Shown: positions 1 to 8,108 of the stretch, in pieces | How positions within the stretch are numbered: position 1 is the stretch's first letter | How the letters are laid out: every line of letters starts with the position of its first letter | Notes under the pieces: generated by a model | The model's input: the letters and a program-made list of their open reading frames with translations, nothing else | Databases searched by the model: none | What the model was told of the DNA's origin: nothing | Source: Gemmatimonadota bacterium | GTDB taxonomy: Bacteria > Gemmatimonadota > Gemmatimonadetes > Longimicrobiales > RSA9 | Assembly: GCA_016207445.1 (NCBI GenBank) | Contig: JACQPS010000014.1 | Coordinates: 1 to 9,105, forward strand | Direction of reading: 5' to 3' | Length of the DNA: 9,105 bases | Position numbers and translations under genes: made by a program

Positions 1-51
1 GTCTTCGGGATAAAAATCACGGAAGCCCGGCAGGCTGCTGAACGAAGGCAT
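1..51 (-). CDS. hisS: Histidyl-tRNA synthetase, N-terminal fragment (cut by window edge)
   Basis: Only 17 codons are visible, from an ATG at 49-51 reading off the left edge: MPSFSSLPGFRDFYPED. The 'LPGFRDFYPED' stretch resembles the start of the class II histidyl-tRNA synthetase core, which normally opens with a G-[TF]-[RK]-D-x-x-P-x-[ED] segment leading into the motif 1 helix. The enzyme charges tRNA-His with histidine using ATP in the cytoplasm. The start lies 11 bases after the folC stop, same strand, so it looks like the next gene of the same operon; no strong Shine-Dalgarno sequence is seen in the gap. HisZ, the catalytically inactive paralogue of histidine biosynthesis, is a less likely alternative that this fragment cannot exclude. 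The fragment is too short to annotate without its context. Confidence 0.66.
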   Translation of the reverse strand, partial: MPSFSSLPGFRDFYPED

Positions 52-62
52 GACGATCGAAG

Positions 63-1384
63 CTATCCGGCGCGACCGGCCAGCGGCAAGGCTGCGTCCA
101 CGCCGAACGGGGCGCGCCCCAGCGCCGCCAGCGCATCGCCGACCGTGTACAGCGAGCCGGTCACCAGCACGGTGCCCGCGCGTCCGGCCAGCGCCCGTGC
201 CCGCTCGAGCGCGACGTCGAAATCCGGCACGGCCTCGTACTCGGGACCCAGCTCGCGGGCCGCAGCCTCCGGCTCCCACCGGCGCGCTTCCGGCCCGCTG
301 GGCGGAAGCGTGAGCAGGGCGTGATCGGCATGCTGCCGCAGCGGTGGCAGCATGCTGCGCCAGTCCTTGTCCGCCAGGACGCCCATCAGCAGCACGAGCG
401 GCCGCGGCAGCCGCAAGCGGTCGAGCGTCTCGACCAGCGCCGCGCCGCCGGCGGGATTGTGAGCCGCGTCCAGCAGCCAGGTGCGGCCACGGGTGCGCTC
501 GACCTGGAGCCGGCCCGGCCAGCGCACGTTCCGCACCCCGGCGACGATTTGATCGCGGGTCGGCCGCCGCGCGGGCGGCAGCCGCTCGAGCGCGCGCAAC
601 GCGAGCGCCGTGTTCGTGGCCTGGTGCGCTCCGATGAGCGGCGTGTCCAGGGCCAACTCGCCCCAGAGCCTCGAGCGGCAACGAAAGCGAGTGCCATCCA
701 GGGCGACGTCCACCTCCGCGAGCTCGTCGGCCTCGAGGACCTCGAAGGGCGCCGCGAGCTCGCTGGCCCGGCGCCGAAAGATGGCGCGGATCTCGGGGCG
801 CGCCTCCGCGGTGAGCAACGGGACGCCCGGCTTCGCGATCCCGGCCTTCTCCGCCGCGATCGCCTCGAGCGTGTCGCCCAGGTGCTCCGTGTGGTCCAGG
901 GCCACGTTCGTGATAACGACGACGTCGGGCCAGACCACGTTCGTCGCGTCCAGCCGTCCGCCCAGCCCGACCTCCACGACAGCGGTGTCGATGCCGGCGT
1001 CGGCGAAGGCGAGGAAGCCGATCGCGGTGGTGGCCTCGAAAAAGGAGGCGTCTTCGCGCAGGATGGCGGGCCAGAGCCGCTCTGCGGCGGACAGTAGCGC
1101 CTGGTCGGCAATGGCGGCGCCGTCGATCTGGATCCGCTCTCGGAAGCTGCAGAGGTGCGGCGACGTATAGAGGCCGACGCGCACGCCGGAGCGCACGAGA
1201 ACGCTGGCGAGCGTCGCGGCCACGGACCCTTTGCCGTTCGTGCCGCCGATGTGGAGGACGTGGTAGCGCCGGTGAGGATCGCCGACTTCCCCGAGCAACC
1301 GTTCGGTGCGTTCGGGGCCCCAGCGAATGCCGCCGCTCAGGCGGGGGAAGAGGTCCCGGATCAGATCCTGGTAAGTCAGCCCGC

Positions 1385-1388
<4 letters not shown>
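63..1388 (-). CDS. folC: Bifunctional folylpolyglutamate synthase / dihydrofolate synthase
   Basis: This 441-residue protein adds glutamate to dihydropteroate (making dihydrofolate) and/or to reduced folates, using ATP; it is cytosolic and a Mur-ligase relative. Seen in order: P-loop GGTNGKGS at about residues 48-55, the folate-site LYTSPHL at 73-79, EVGLGGRLDATN at 139-150, the Mur-ligase DH pair at 165-166, the EKAGI lysine near 181, and LDAAHNP at 306-312 opening the C-terminal domain. The length is normal for the family. The start is TTG at 1386-1388, overlapping the accD stop as TTGA; a purine-rich GGGGGAAG lies just upstream and no ATG is available nearby, so TTG fits the usual short N-terminus. 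It ends with TAG at 63-65. Whether both activities are present cannot be told from motifs alone. The accD-folC neighbourhood is also known from Escherichia coli. Confidence 0.95.
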
Positions 1389-2350
<962 letters not shown>

Positions 2351-2354
2351 GGCC

Positions 2355-3599
2355 TCAGATCTTTCCCTGCTCGGCCGTGAAGCGCTGGACCAGCGCCAGC
2401 GCGATGAAGCTGGCCAGCAGGAAAGAGCCGCCGTAGCTCAAGAAGGGCAACGGGATGCCGGTGATGGGCATCACCCCCACCGTCATCCCGATGTTCACGA
2501 TCACGTGGGCGAACCAGGCTCCGAAGATACCAAAAACCACGATTCCCGCAAATGGGTCCGCCAGCCGCTCGGAGGCGCGCACCAGGCGCCAGAGGATGAT
2601 CCCGAACAGCGTCAGCACGGCGAAGGTCCCGAAGAAGCCGAGCTCCTCGCCGATCACGCTGAAGATGAAGTCCGTGTGCTGCTCGGGGAGGAACGCCAGC
2701 CGCTTCTGCGTGCCGTGCGTGAAGCCTTTGCCCAGCAGCCCGCCGCTGCCGATGGCAACCCGCGATTGGATCACGTGGTAGCCGGCGCCGCGCGGATCGA
2801 TGCCGGGATCCAGGAACACGAGCAGTCGCGCGCGCTGGTAGGGCTCGAGCGAGTTCCACAGCGGCACGGCCACCGTGCCCGCGGCAATGTTCGCCAGCCA
2901 GATCACGGCGGCCTCCCAGAAGAACGTGCGGTAGAAGTACAGGAAGGCCGTGAGCGCGATCATGTAGAGCGCGAACAGCCACGGCTGGAACGACAGGAAC
3001 AGGCCCACCAGCGGGCTGAGCAGCAGGAAGAGCAACCCGAGCGGCGTGCCCGCCCAGAACAGCGTCGCCAGCAGGATCGCGCCGAATACCATGGCCGTGC
3101 CCAGGTCCGGCTGGAGCATCACCAGGCCCATGGGCACGGCCACGATGGTGACCGGCTTCGCCAGTGTGGCGAGCGAGGCGGGCGGCTCGCGCCAGCTCCC
3201 CATCACGCGCGCGAGCATCAGGATGGTCGCCAGGTTCGCGAACTGCGCCGGCTGGATCATGGCCGGGCCCACGTCGATCCAGCTCTTGGTGCCGCGCGCC
3301 GTGCCGAGGCCGGTGCCGATGACGAGCGTGGCCGCGAGCAGCAGCAGGCTGAGCGCGTACGCGGGGATCGCCACCCACTCGAACCAGCGCGTCTGGATCC
3401 GGACGACCAGGAGGAAGACGAGCAGCGACAGGGCGAGCCAGAGCAGCTGCATCTTCCAGACGCCCGCGACCACGAGGTCCGGCACGTCGAGCTGCCCGGC
3501 CGAATAGACCATCGCGACGCCGAAGAACGACAGCCCGAGAACCAGCAGGATGAGGACGGGATCGCCGAAGGCGATCCGCAGCCGGTGTATTACTGCCAT
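2355..3599 (-). CDS. rodA: Rod-shape SEDS peptidoglycan glycosyltransferase RodA
   Basis: This 414-residue polytopic inner-membrane protein of the SEDS family (RodA/FtsW/SpoVE) has about ten hydrophobic segments. RodA polymerises lipid II into glycan strands as partner of the class B transpeptidase encoded just upstream. Seen: GTKSWIDVGPAMIQPAQFANL at 103-123, QPDLGTA at 163-169, the large extracytoplasmic loop with FLDPGIDPRGAGYHVIQS at 262-279 (D268 aligns with the Asp reported as essential in other RodAs), IGSGGLLGKG at 283-292, FLPEQHTDFIF at 303-313, and the C-terminal ITGIPLPFLSYGGS at 379-392. It is odd in one place: the family motif Q-P-[SA]-E-x-x-K reads QPAQFAN here, so the usual Glu and Lys are Gln119 and Asn122. 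ATG at 3597-3599 overlaps the end of mrdA by 10 bases, which suggests translational coupling and fixed stoichiometry. Confidence 0.95.
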   Translation of the reverse strand: MAVIHRLRIAFGDPVLILLVLGLSFFGVAMVYSAGQLDVPDLVVAGVWKMQLLWLALSLLVFLLVVRIQTRWFEWVAIPAYALSLLLLAATLVIGTGLGTARGTKSWIDVGPAMIQPAQFANLATILMLARVMGSWREPPASLATLAKPVTIVAVPMGLVMLQPDLGTAMVFGAILLATLFWAGTPLGLLFLLLSPLVGLFLSFQPWLFALYMIALTAFLYFYRTFFWEAAVIWLANIAAGTVAVPLWNSLEPYQRARLLVFLDPGIDPRGAGYHVIQSRVAIGSGGLLGKGFTHGTQKRLAFLPEQHTDFIFSVIGEELGFFGTFAVLTLFGIILWRLVRASERLADPFAGIVVFGIFGAWFAHVIVNIGMTVGVMPITGIPLPFLSYGGSFLLASFIALALVQRFTAEQGKI

Positions 3600-5425
3600 C
3601 GCGCCCAGGGGACCGGTCGGCCCGCGATCAGATGCTCCCGCAAGGTCTGGATCGTGTCCACCGGCATCCCGTACCGGCGGCGCAGGTAGAAGTCGGCCGT
3701 CTTGGCCACGAATTGCGCCGCCGCGGTGCCGTGCTCGCCGAACTCCAGGATCGCGGACACGATGATTTCCGGCTTGCCGCCGCGCGGCCCCGCCATGCCG
3801 ACGAACCAGCCGTGGTCCGGGCCGTGTGGGTTCTGCGAGGTGCCCGTCTTGCCCAGCAGGTCCCAGTGCTCGAGCGAGGCGGAGAGGGCCGTGCCGCCCG
3901 GTCCGACCACGCGGCGCAGCCCTTCGCGCAGCACTTCCAGGTTCCGAGCTGAAAGGTGCAGGTCGAGTGCCGGCGCTTCGACACTGTCGCCGTCGACGGC
4001 TAACCGGGCCGGACCGACGCTGCCGTCGCCGGCGAGCGCGGCGTAAAAGTGCGCCATCTTGAGCGGCGTCTGATCGTTCGGCCCCTGCCCGATCGCGAGG
4101 CTGAGCGCTTCCGCAGGCGTCGGCTTCCAGCCGAAGCGGCGGCGGAACCAGTCGGGCGAGTCGGGGAAATTGCCGGCCCGCTCTACTGGAAGATCGATGC
4201 CGGTCCGGCGTGAGAACCCGAGCCGCGTGCCCTCGGCCAGGAACCGCTCCAGGCCGATCTTGAGCCCGAGCTGGTAGAAGTACACGTCACAGGACTGGCG
4301 AATGGCATCGGGCAGCGCCAGGAACCCGTGGCCCTTCGCCTGCCAGCACTTGAAGTAGCGGTTGCCGTACTGGAGGCCGCCCCGGCACGGGATCGGCATG
4401 AACCCCTCGGGGTCGACCACGCCGAGCTCCAGTCCGATCGCGGCCGTCGCGAGCTTGAAGGTGGAGCCCGGCGGATAGAGGCCCGTCACCGCCCGGTGCA
4501 GGAGCGGCTTGCTCGGATCCGCATTGAGCTGTCGCCACAACTCGGGCGCGACGCCGCCGACGAACTGGTTCGGGTCGTACCCCGGATTGGTGTAGAGCGC
4601 GAGCACATGCCCGCTGACGGGCTCGATCGCCACGACCGCGCCGCGCATTGAATCGGGAAAGATGCGTGCGACCCATTCCTGCAGCTCGAGATCAAGGTGC
4701 AGCCGCAGCGGCTTTCCCTCCACGTACGGCAGGAGCGTGCGCGGCGCGAACTGCCCCACGATGCGCCCGTGCGCGTCCACCTCCACATAGCGCATCCCCG
4801 GCGTCCCGCCCACCACGGCCTCGTACTGCCGCTCCAGCCCCGCCTTGCCGACCAGCTGGCCCTGCGTGAAGCTGCGGAACTGGGGGAGCTTCAGCTCCTC
4901 CTCACTGATCTCGGCGACGTAGCCCACCAGGTGGGCCGCGGCCCGGCCCGCCGGATACCGCCGCTTCGGACGCATGTCGATGAATACGCCGGGGAAGCGC
5001 TGCCGGCGCTCCTCGACGGCCGCCAGCTGCTGAAACGACAGGTCGTTCGAGACGACGAGCGGCTGATTCGGCTGCGCCGCCTGCTTCGCCAGCAGCGCCG
5101 TGATGTGCGCGGACGTCAGCCCGACCACCGGGGCCAGGCGACGCAGCGTGCTCCGGATCGAATCGCGCGGCGCGGGCAGCAGCAGCAGGGCGTATCCCGG
5201 AAGGTTGTCAGCGACGATGCGACCGTTGCGGTCGTAGATCGTGCCGCGCGGAGCGGGCACAGGGATCGGCCGCAGCCGGTTCAGGTCCGACTGCAGCGCG
5301 TACGCCGTGCTCCGCAGCACCTGCGTCCGGAAGAACGCCACGATGAGCGCGCCGAGCACCAGGAACAGGAGCATGAGCGCGCCCCTGGCGCGGCGGCGTC
5401 GGGCGTGAGGATGGAAGAGCTGCAT
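3590..5425 (-). CDS. mrdA: Peptidoglycan D,D-transpeptidase PBP2 (class B, elongation)
   Basis: This 611-residue bitopic inner-membrane protein crosslinks peptidoglycan during side-wall growth with RodA. A basic N-terminus precedes one membrane anchor at about 16-33. The pedestal/dimerisation domain starts with APRGTIYDRNGRIVADN at 58-74. The transpeptidase domain has all three active-site motifs: S321-T-F-K324 (nucleophile Ser321), S378-C-D380 and K526-T-G. The SxD form, rather than SxN, is usual for PBP2. Cys347, Cys360, His366 and Cys379 sit where a structural zinc site was described in Acinetobacter baumannii PBP2, so zinc binding is likely. ATG at 5423-5425 follows the mreD stop by 10 bases with only a weak ribosome binding site (TAACTGGTTTTAC leads in). 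Length and motifs are complete and nothing appears broken. It is a beta-lactam (mecillinam-class) target by family. Confidence 0.96.
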   Translation of the reverse strand: MQLFHPHARRRRARGALMLLFLVLGALIVAFFRTQVLRSTAYALQSDLNRLRPIPVPAPRGTIYDRNGRIVADNLPGYALLLLPAPRDSIRSTLRRLAPVVGLTSAHITALLAKQAAQPNQPLVVSNDLSFQQLAAVEERRQRFPGVFIDMRPKRRYPAGRAAAHLVGYVAEISEEELKLPQFRSFTQGQLVGKAGLERQYEAVVGGTPGMRYVEVDAHGRIVGQFAPRTLLPYVEGKPLRLHLDLELQEWVARIFPDSMRGAVVAIEPVSGHVLALYTNPGYDPNQFVGGVAPELWRQLNADPSKPLLHRAVTGLYPPGSTFKLATAAIGLELGVVDPEGFMPIPCRGGLQYGNRYFKCWQAKGHGFLALPDAIRQSCDVYFYQLGLKIGLERFLAEGTRLGFSRRTGIDLPVERAGNFPDSPDWFRRRFGWKPTPAEALSLAIGQGPNDQTPLKMAHFYAALAGDGSVGPARLAVDGDSVEAPALDLHLSARNLEVLREGLRRVVGPGGTALSASLEHWDLLGKTGTSQNPHGPDHGWFVGMAGPRGGKPEIIVSAILEFGEHGTAAAQFVAKTADFYLRRRYGMPVDTIQTLREHLIAGRPVPWARWQ

Positions 5426-5435
5426 GTAAAACCAG

Positions 5436-5921
5436 TTATCGTTCCCGCGTGATCGTGCGGTACACTAGTAGCGCCGCGATCGACGCGGCGGCGGCGTAGC
5501 CGGTGAGCAGCGGCGCCTCGAGTAGCAGGCGTGACACGGCGTCGCCCCGTGCCTCCGCGCCCGCGAGCAGGTAATAGAGCACATCGTGGAGCCATTTGCC
5601 CAGGAACAGATACAGCGCGACGAATAACAAGCTGTCGCCCACGAAAAGATCCCGCGAGCGCGCGCCGAGGTAGGCGAGCGCCGTGAGCGTCACGGCGTCA
5701 GCCCCGAACGCCGCGAGGGACAGTGCATCGTTCAGTACCCCGAGCGCGAGCCCCAGCCCCGCCGCGGCCGCGCCGCCGAGTCTGCGTGCCGCGAACAGCG
5801 CCGCCGGCGTGAGGAGGTCGGGCGCGGCGCGGCCCACGCCCAGCGCGACATGTAGCGTGAAATGGAGGACGACGAGCAGCGCGATGAACGTCGCGAATCG
5901 CCAGCCTCGCGCCGCGCTCAT
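5436..5921 (-). CDS. mreD: Rod shape-determining membrane protein MreD
   Basis: This 161-residue, very hydrophobic protein has five or six predicted membrane segments (roughly residues 8-29, 33-46, 48-70, 74-88, 95-120 and 131-155) and a short basic C-terminus. MreD sequences are poorly conserved, so the call rests on length, topology and its place between mreC and mrdA; the LGVLNDALSLAAFG stretch at 60-73 matches the conserved G-x-x-x-D region of the family. MreD helps MreC to activate the RodA-PBP2 pair. ATG at 5919-5921 overlaps the mreC stop as ATGA (4 bases), the classic arrangement for translational coupling. It ends with TAA at 5436-5438. Confidence 0.9.
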   Translation of the reverse strand: MSAARGWRFATFIALLVVLHFTLHVALGVGRAAPDLLTPAALFAARRLGGAAAAGLGLALGVLNDALSLAAFGADAVTLTALAYLGARSRDLFVGDSLLFVALYLFLGKWLHDVLYYLLAGAEARGDAVSRLLLEAPLLTGYAAAASIAALLVYRTITRER

Positions 5922-6868
5922 GGCCGCTGGGCGGGCGGCGTGGTTTCGGCCGCGGGCCGCGCGGGCCGCGCCGGCCGGCTCGGCGCGGCTGCAGGCGCCG
6001 CCTCCGGCCCGACCGCGGTGTCCGGCGGTGCGCCTACGTGCCAGATTTGCGAAAGATCACCGCCCTCACGCTGTACGCCGACCAGCACGTGTGCGGCCGC
6101 CTCGGGCCGCACCGCCGGCTGGAGCAGGTAGGTCTTACGCCAGCCGGCCTCCGATTCCTCCAGGCCCAGCACGGTCCCGATCGGGATGCCGCGGGGGTAG
6201 ATGCCTCCCCGGCCGGAGCTGACCACGCGTGTGCCGGGCTTGATATCGCTGTGAAACGGGGCGCCGGTCAGCGCCAGCAGATCTTCCTCCCGGAACCGGC
6301 CGCGCCGCGGCTCCACGATGCCGTACACCTCTCCGTCCGCGGTCATCGCGCTCGCGCGGAAGTCCGGGTGCGTCCAGTCGATCGCCTGCCCCGAGCGCTC
6401 GTCCACTTCCCAGATCACGCCGAGCAGGCCGCCCGGCGCCAGGATCGGGCTCCCCGCCGTCACGCCCGCCACCCGGCCCTTGTCGATGAGAAAGGTGCTC
6501 TCGGCCCCCGGCAGGCCCGGGCGCAGCACCTCCGCCGGCACGAAGTCCGGCTCCGCGCGCGAGCGCAGCCCCAGCAACGCCCGCAGGCGCCGGTTTTCCT
6601 CCGACAGCGCAGCCTGCGCTGCGACCACCGCGGCCAGCGAGTCGCGCTGCGCGCGCAGCTCTGCGATGTCTACGCCGCGGCTGCGCTGCTCCGCGATCGA
6701 AGCCTGGATGGAGAGGAAGGGGCGCAGGGCGGTGGTGCGCACCGCCCGGCGGACCGGCGCCTCGAAGGCGGCGGGCAGGAAAAAAAGAAAGAGCGCAAGC
6801 AGCAGGAAACCTGCCGCCAGCGCCGCGTCACGTCGACCTCTGCGCGGTTCGAAGTACTCGACCACCAC
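5918..6868 (-). CDS. mreC: Rod shape-determining protein MreC
   Basis: This 316-residue protein is anchored in the inner membrane, with most of its mass in the periplasm, where it binds PBP2 and switches on RodA-PBP2. Seen: a short cytoplasmic basic N-terminus, one membrane helix at about 17-34, an Ala/Arg/Glu/Leu-rich coiled coil at about 55-100 ending in ENRRLRALLGL, and the double beta-barrel domain at about 108-265 with FLIDKGRVAGVTAGSPIL, GLLGVIWEV and VVSSGRGGIYPRGIPIG, the last being the most typical MreC signature. The tail from about 280 is Pro/Ala/Arg-rich and probably disordered. The first codon is GTG at 6866-6868, 6 bases after the mreB stop; the next codon is also GTG (6863-6865), so either could serve as the start. 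No ATG is available upstream within the gap. Confidence 0.95.
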   Translation of the reverse strand: MVVEYFEPRRGRRDAALAAGFLLLALFLFFLPAAFEAPVRRAVRTTALRPFLSIQASIAEQRSRGVDIAELRAQRDSLAAVVAAQAALSEENRRLRALLGLRSRAEPDFVPAEVLRPGLPGAESTFLIDKGRVAGVTAGSPILAPGGLLGVIWEVDERSGQAIDWTHPDFRASAMTADGEVYGIVEPRRGRFREEDLLALTGAPFHSDIKPGTRVVSSGRGGIYPRGIPIGTVLGLEESEAGWRKTYLLQPAVRPEAAAHVLVGVQREGGDLSQIWHVGAPPDTAVGPEAAPAAAPSRPARPARPAAETTPPAQRP

Positions 6869-6874
6869 GGCGCC

Positions 6875-7915
6875 TTAGGTGTTCAGCACGCTCCGGAATC
6901 GCGGGAAGTCATCCAGGATGCGCCCGGCGCCGCGCACCACGCACGTGAGCGGCTCCTCATCCAGATGGATCGGCAGATTGGTCTCGTGGCCCAGCAACTG
7001 GTCCAGCCCCCGGATCAGCGCGCCGCCCCCCGTCATGACGATGCCCCGGTCGACGATGTCCGAAGCCAGCTCCGGCGGCGTGATCTCCAGCGTCCGCCGC
7101 ACCGCGTCCACGATCTGCTGGATCGGCTCCTGGATGCACTCGCGAATCTCCTGCGAGTGCACGCGCACCGTCTTCGGGATGCCGCTGACCAGGTCGCGCC
7201 CCTTGACCTCCATCTCCCGCTCGTCCCCGTTGTTGAACGCGGAGCCGATCTGCACCTTGATCGCCTCCGCCGTCGGCTCCCCGATCAACAGGTTGTAGTT
7301 CTTGCGCAGGAAGGTGACGATCGCGGCGTCGATCTCATCGCCTCCCACGCGGAGCGAGGTGTCCGAGACGATGCCGTTCAGCGCGATGACGGCGATCTCC
7401 GTCGTGCCCCCGCCGATGTCGATCACCATGTTGCCGGTGGGCGTGTCCACCGGCAGGCCGACCCCGATCGCCGCCGCCATCGGCTCCGCCACCATGAACA
7501 CCTCTTTCGCGCCCGCCGCGGCGGCGCTCGAGCGCACGGCCCGCCGCTCCAGCTCCGTGATGCCGGACGGGACGCCGACCACCACGCGCGGCTTCATGCG
7601 GAAAATTCGCTTGGCGGTGACCGTACGCAAAAAGTGGCGCAGCATGATCTCGGTGATGTCCACGTCCGCGATCACGCCGTCCTTGAGCGGCCGCACCGCC
7701 ATGATCCCTTCCGGCGTGCGGCCCAGCATGCGCTTGGCCTCGAGGCCGATTCCCTTGATCCGGCTGGACCCCCGCTCGATCGCGACGACCGACGGCTCGT
7801 TCAGGACGATCCCCTCGCCCTTCACGTACACCAGCGTGTTGGCCGTGCCGAGGTCCACGGCGATATCGTTGACCGGCAGGAACCGGCCCGAATCGAACCA
7901 GCTCGACAGGCTCAT
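6875..7915 (-). CDS. mreB: Rod shape-determining actin homologue MreB
   Basis: This 346-residue bacterial actin forms antiparallel membrane-bound filaments that orient wall synthesis. The ATP-binding motifs are intact: phosphate 1 AVDLGTANT at 19-27, phosphate 2 VIDIGGGTTEIAV at 164-176, and the adenosine motif GIVMTGGGALIRGL at 291-304. Other typical segments are VVGVPSGITELERRAV at 112-127, AEPMAAAIG at 143-151 and RVGGDEIDAAI at 189-199. The N-terminus MSLSSWF could form the short amphipathic membrane-binding helix known in other MreBs. ATG at 7913-7915 is preceded by a clear AGGTGA ribosome binding site 4 bases away, the best in the window, as expected for the first gene of a cluster. A 193-base spacer separates it from dut. 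Length is normal and no substitution in key motifs is seen. Confidence 0.98.
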   Translation of the reverse strand: MSLSSWFDSGRFLPVNDIAVDLGTANTLVYVKGEGIVLNEPSVVAIERGSSRIKGIGLEAKRMLGRTPEGIMAVRPLKDGVIADVDITEIMLRHFLRTVTAKRIFRMKPRVVVGVPSGITELERRAVRSSAAAAGAKEVFMVAEPMAAAIGVGLPVDTPTGNMVIDIGGGTTEIAVIALNGIVSDTSLRVGGDEIDAAIVTFLRKNYNLLIGEPTAEAIKVQIGSAFNNGDEREMEVKGRDLVSGIPKTVRVHSQEIRECIQEPIQQIVDAVRRTLEITPPELASDIVDRGIVMTGGGALIRGLDQLLGHETNLPIHLDEEPLTCVVRGAGRILDDFPRFRSVLNT

Positions 7916-7942
7916 AGCTTCACCTGCGGCCCACCGGCAGGT
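7916..7942 (-). promoter_or_regulatory. mreB ribosome binding site inside a short hairpin
   Basis: AGGTGA (complement of 7920-7925) sits 4 bases before the mreB ATG. ACCTGC (minus strand, 7942-7937) and GCAGGT (7927-7922) can form a 6-bp GC-rich stem with a 9-base loop; the 3' arm contains the first four bases of the ribosome binding site. Folding would therefore partly hide the site. The pairing is read directly; any regulatory use is inference, and a hairpin this small can occur by chance in DNA this rich in G+C. Confidence 0.5.
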
Positions 7943-8018
7943 CGGGCGAAGTGTGTCCGGCGACCCAGGACCGACCCGGCGCGCGGCGCCCGTCCACGTA
8001 GAGTGGGAGCAAATATGA

Positions 8019-8046
8019 AGTTAACCGGCCCCGCTTACAGTTGCAA
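8019..8046 (-). promoter_or_regulatory. Possible promoter for the mreB operon
   Basis: On the minus strand TTGCAA (8046-8041) is followed, after 16 bases, by TTAACT (8024-8019), within the only AT-rich patch (8011-8024) of an otherwise very GC-rich spacer. The -35-like box matches TTGACA at four positions, but the -10-like box matches TATAAT at only three. An alternative is CATATT a little downstream with an even poorer -35. A start near 8010 would give a leader of roughly 90 bases that includes the hairpin over the ribosome binding site. The evidence is position and base composition more than motif quality. Confidence 0.25.
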
Positions 8047-8108
8047 GGGAAGTCCGGCTCGCGTGCCGCCTGACTGGGCGTCGCCTGTCCTCCCCGCTGC
8101 GCTTCCCT

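Larger units (their letters stand above)
7916..8108. other. Intergenic spacer between dut and mreB
   Basis: These 193 bases carry no convincing gene on either strand. From the dut side they hold: AGGGAAG right after the dut stop (8102-8108) and its inverted copy at 8046-8052, 49 bases apart, a possible weak transcript end without a T-tract; an AT-rich island around 8011-8024; a GC palindrome GGCGC-GCG-GCGCC at 7978-7990; and the mreB leader hairpin. Long open frames crossing the spacer on the plus strand are antisense shadows of mreB, mreC and dut. Confidence 0.6.

Noticed and set aside
3828..5452. Several plus- and minus-strand frames of 70-250 codons within mrdA
   Set aside because: They are alternative-frame shadows of a complete, motif-rich PBP2 gene and lack start signals or recognisable domains.
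7416..7480. CRISPR, tRNA, riboswitch, phage or defence-system content anywhere in the window
   Set aside because: I looked for spaced direct repeats, cloverleaf-like segments, transposase or nuclease motifs; every base outside the short spacers is accounted for by conserved housekeeping genes.
8034..8046. CTTACAGTTG near the mreB promoter as a stray copy of the heptamer repeat
   Set aside because: Only nine or ten bases are shared with the ald-dut arrays and there is no second unit beside it, so chance is a sufficient explanation.
8046..8108. Intrinsic terminator after dut
   Set aside because: There is a 7-bp inverted repeat, but its arms are 49 bases apart and no T-tract follows on the transcribed strand.
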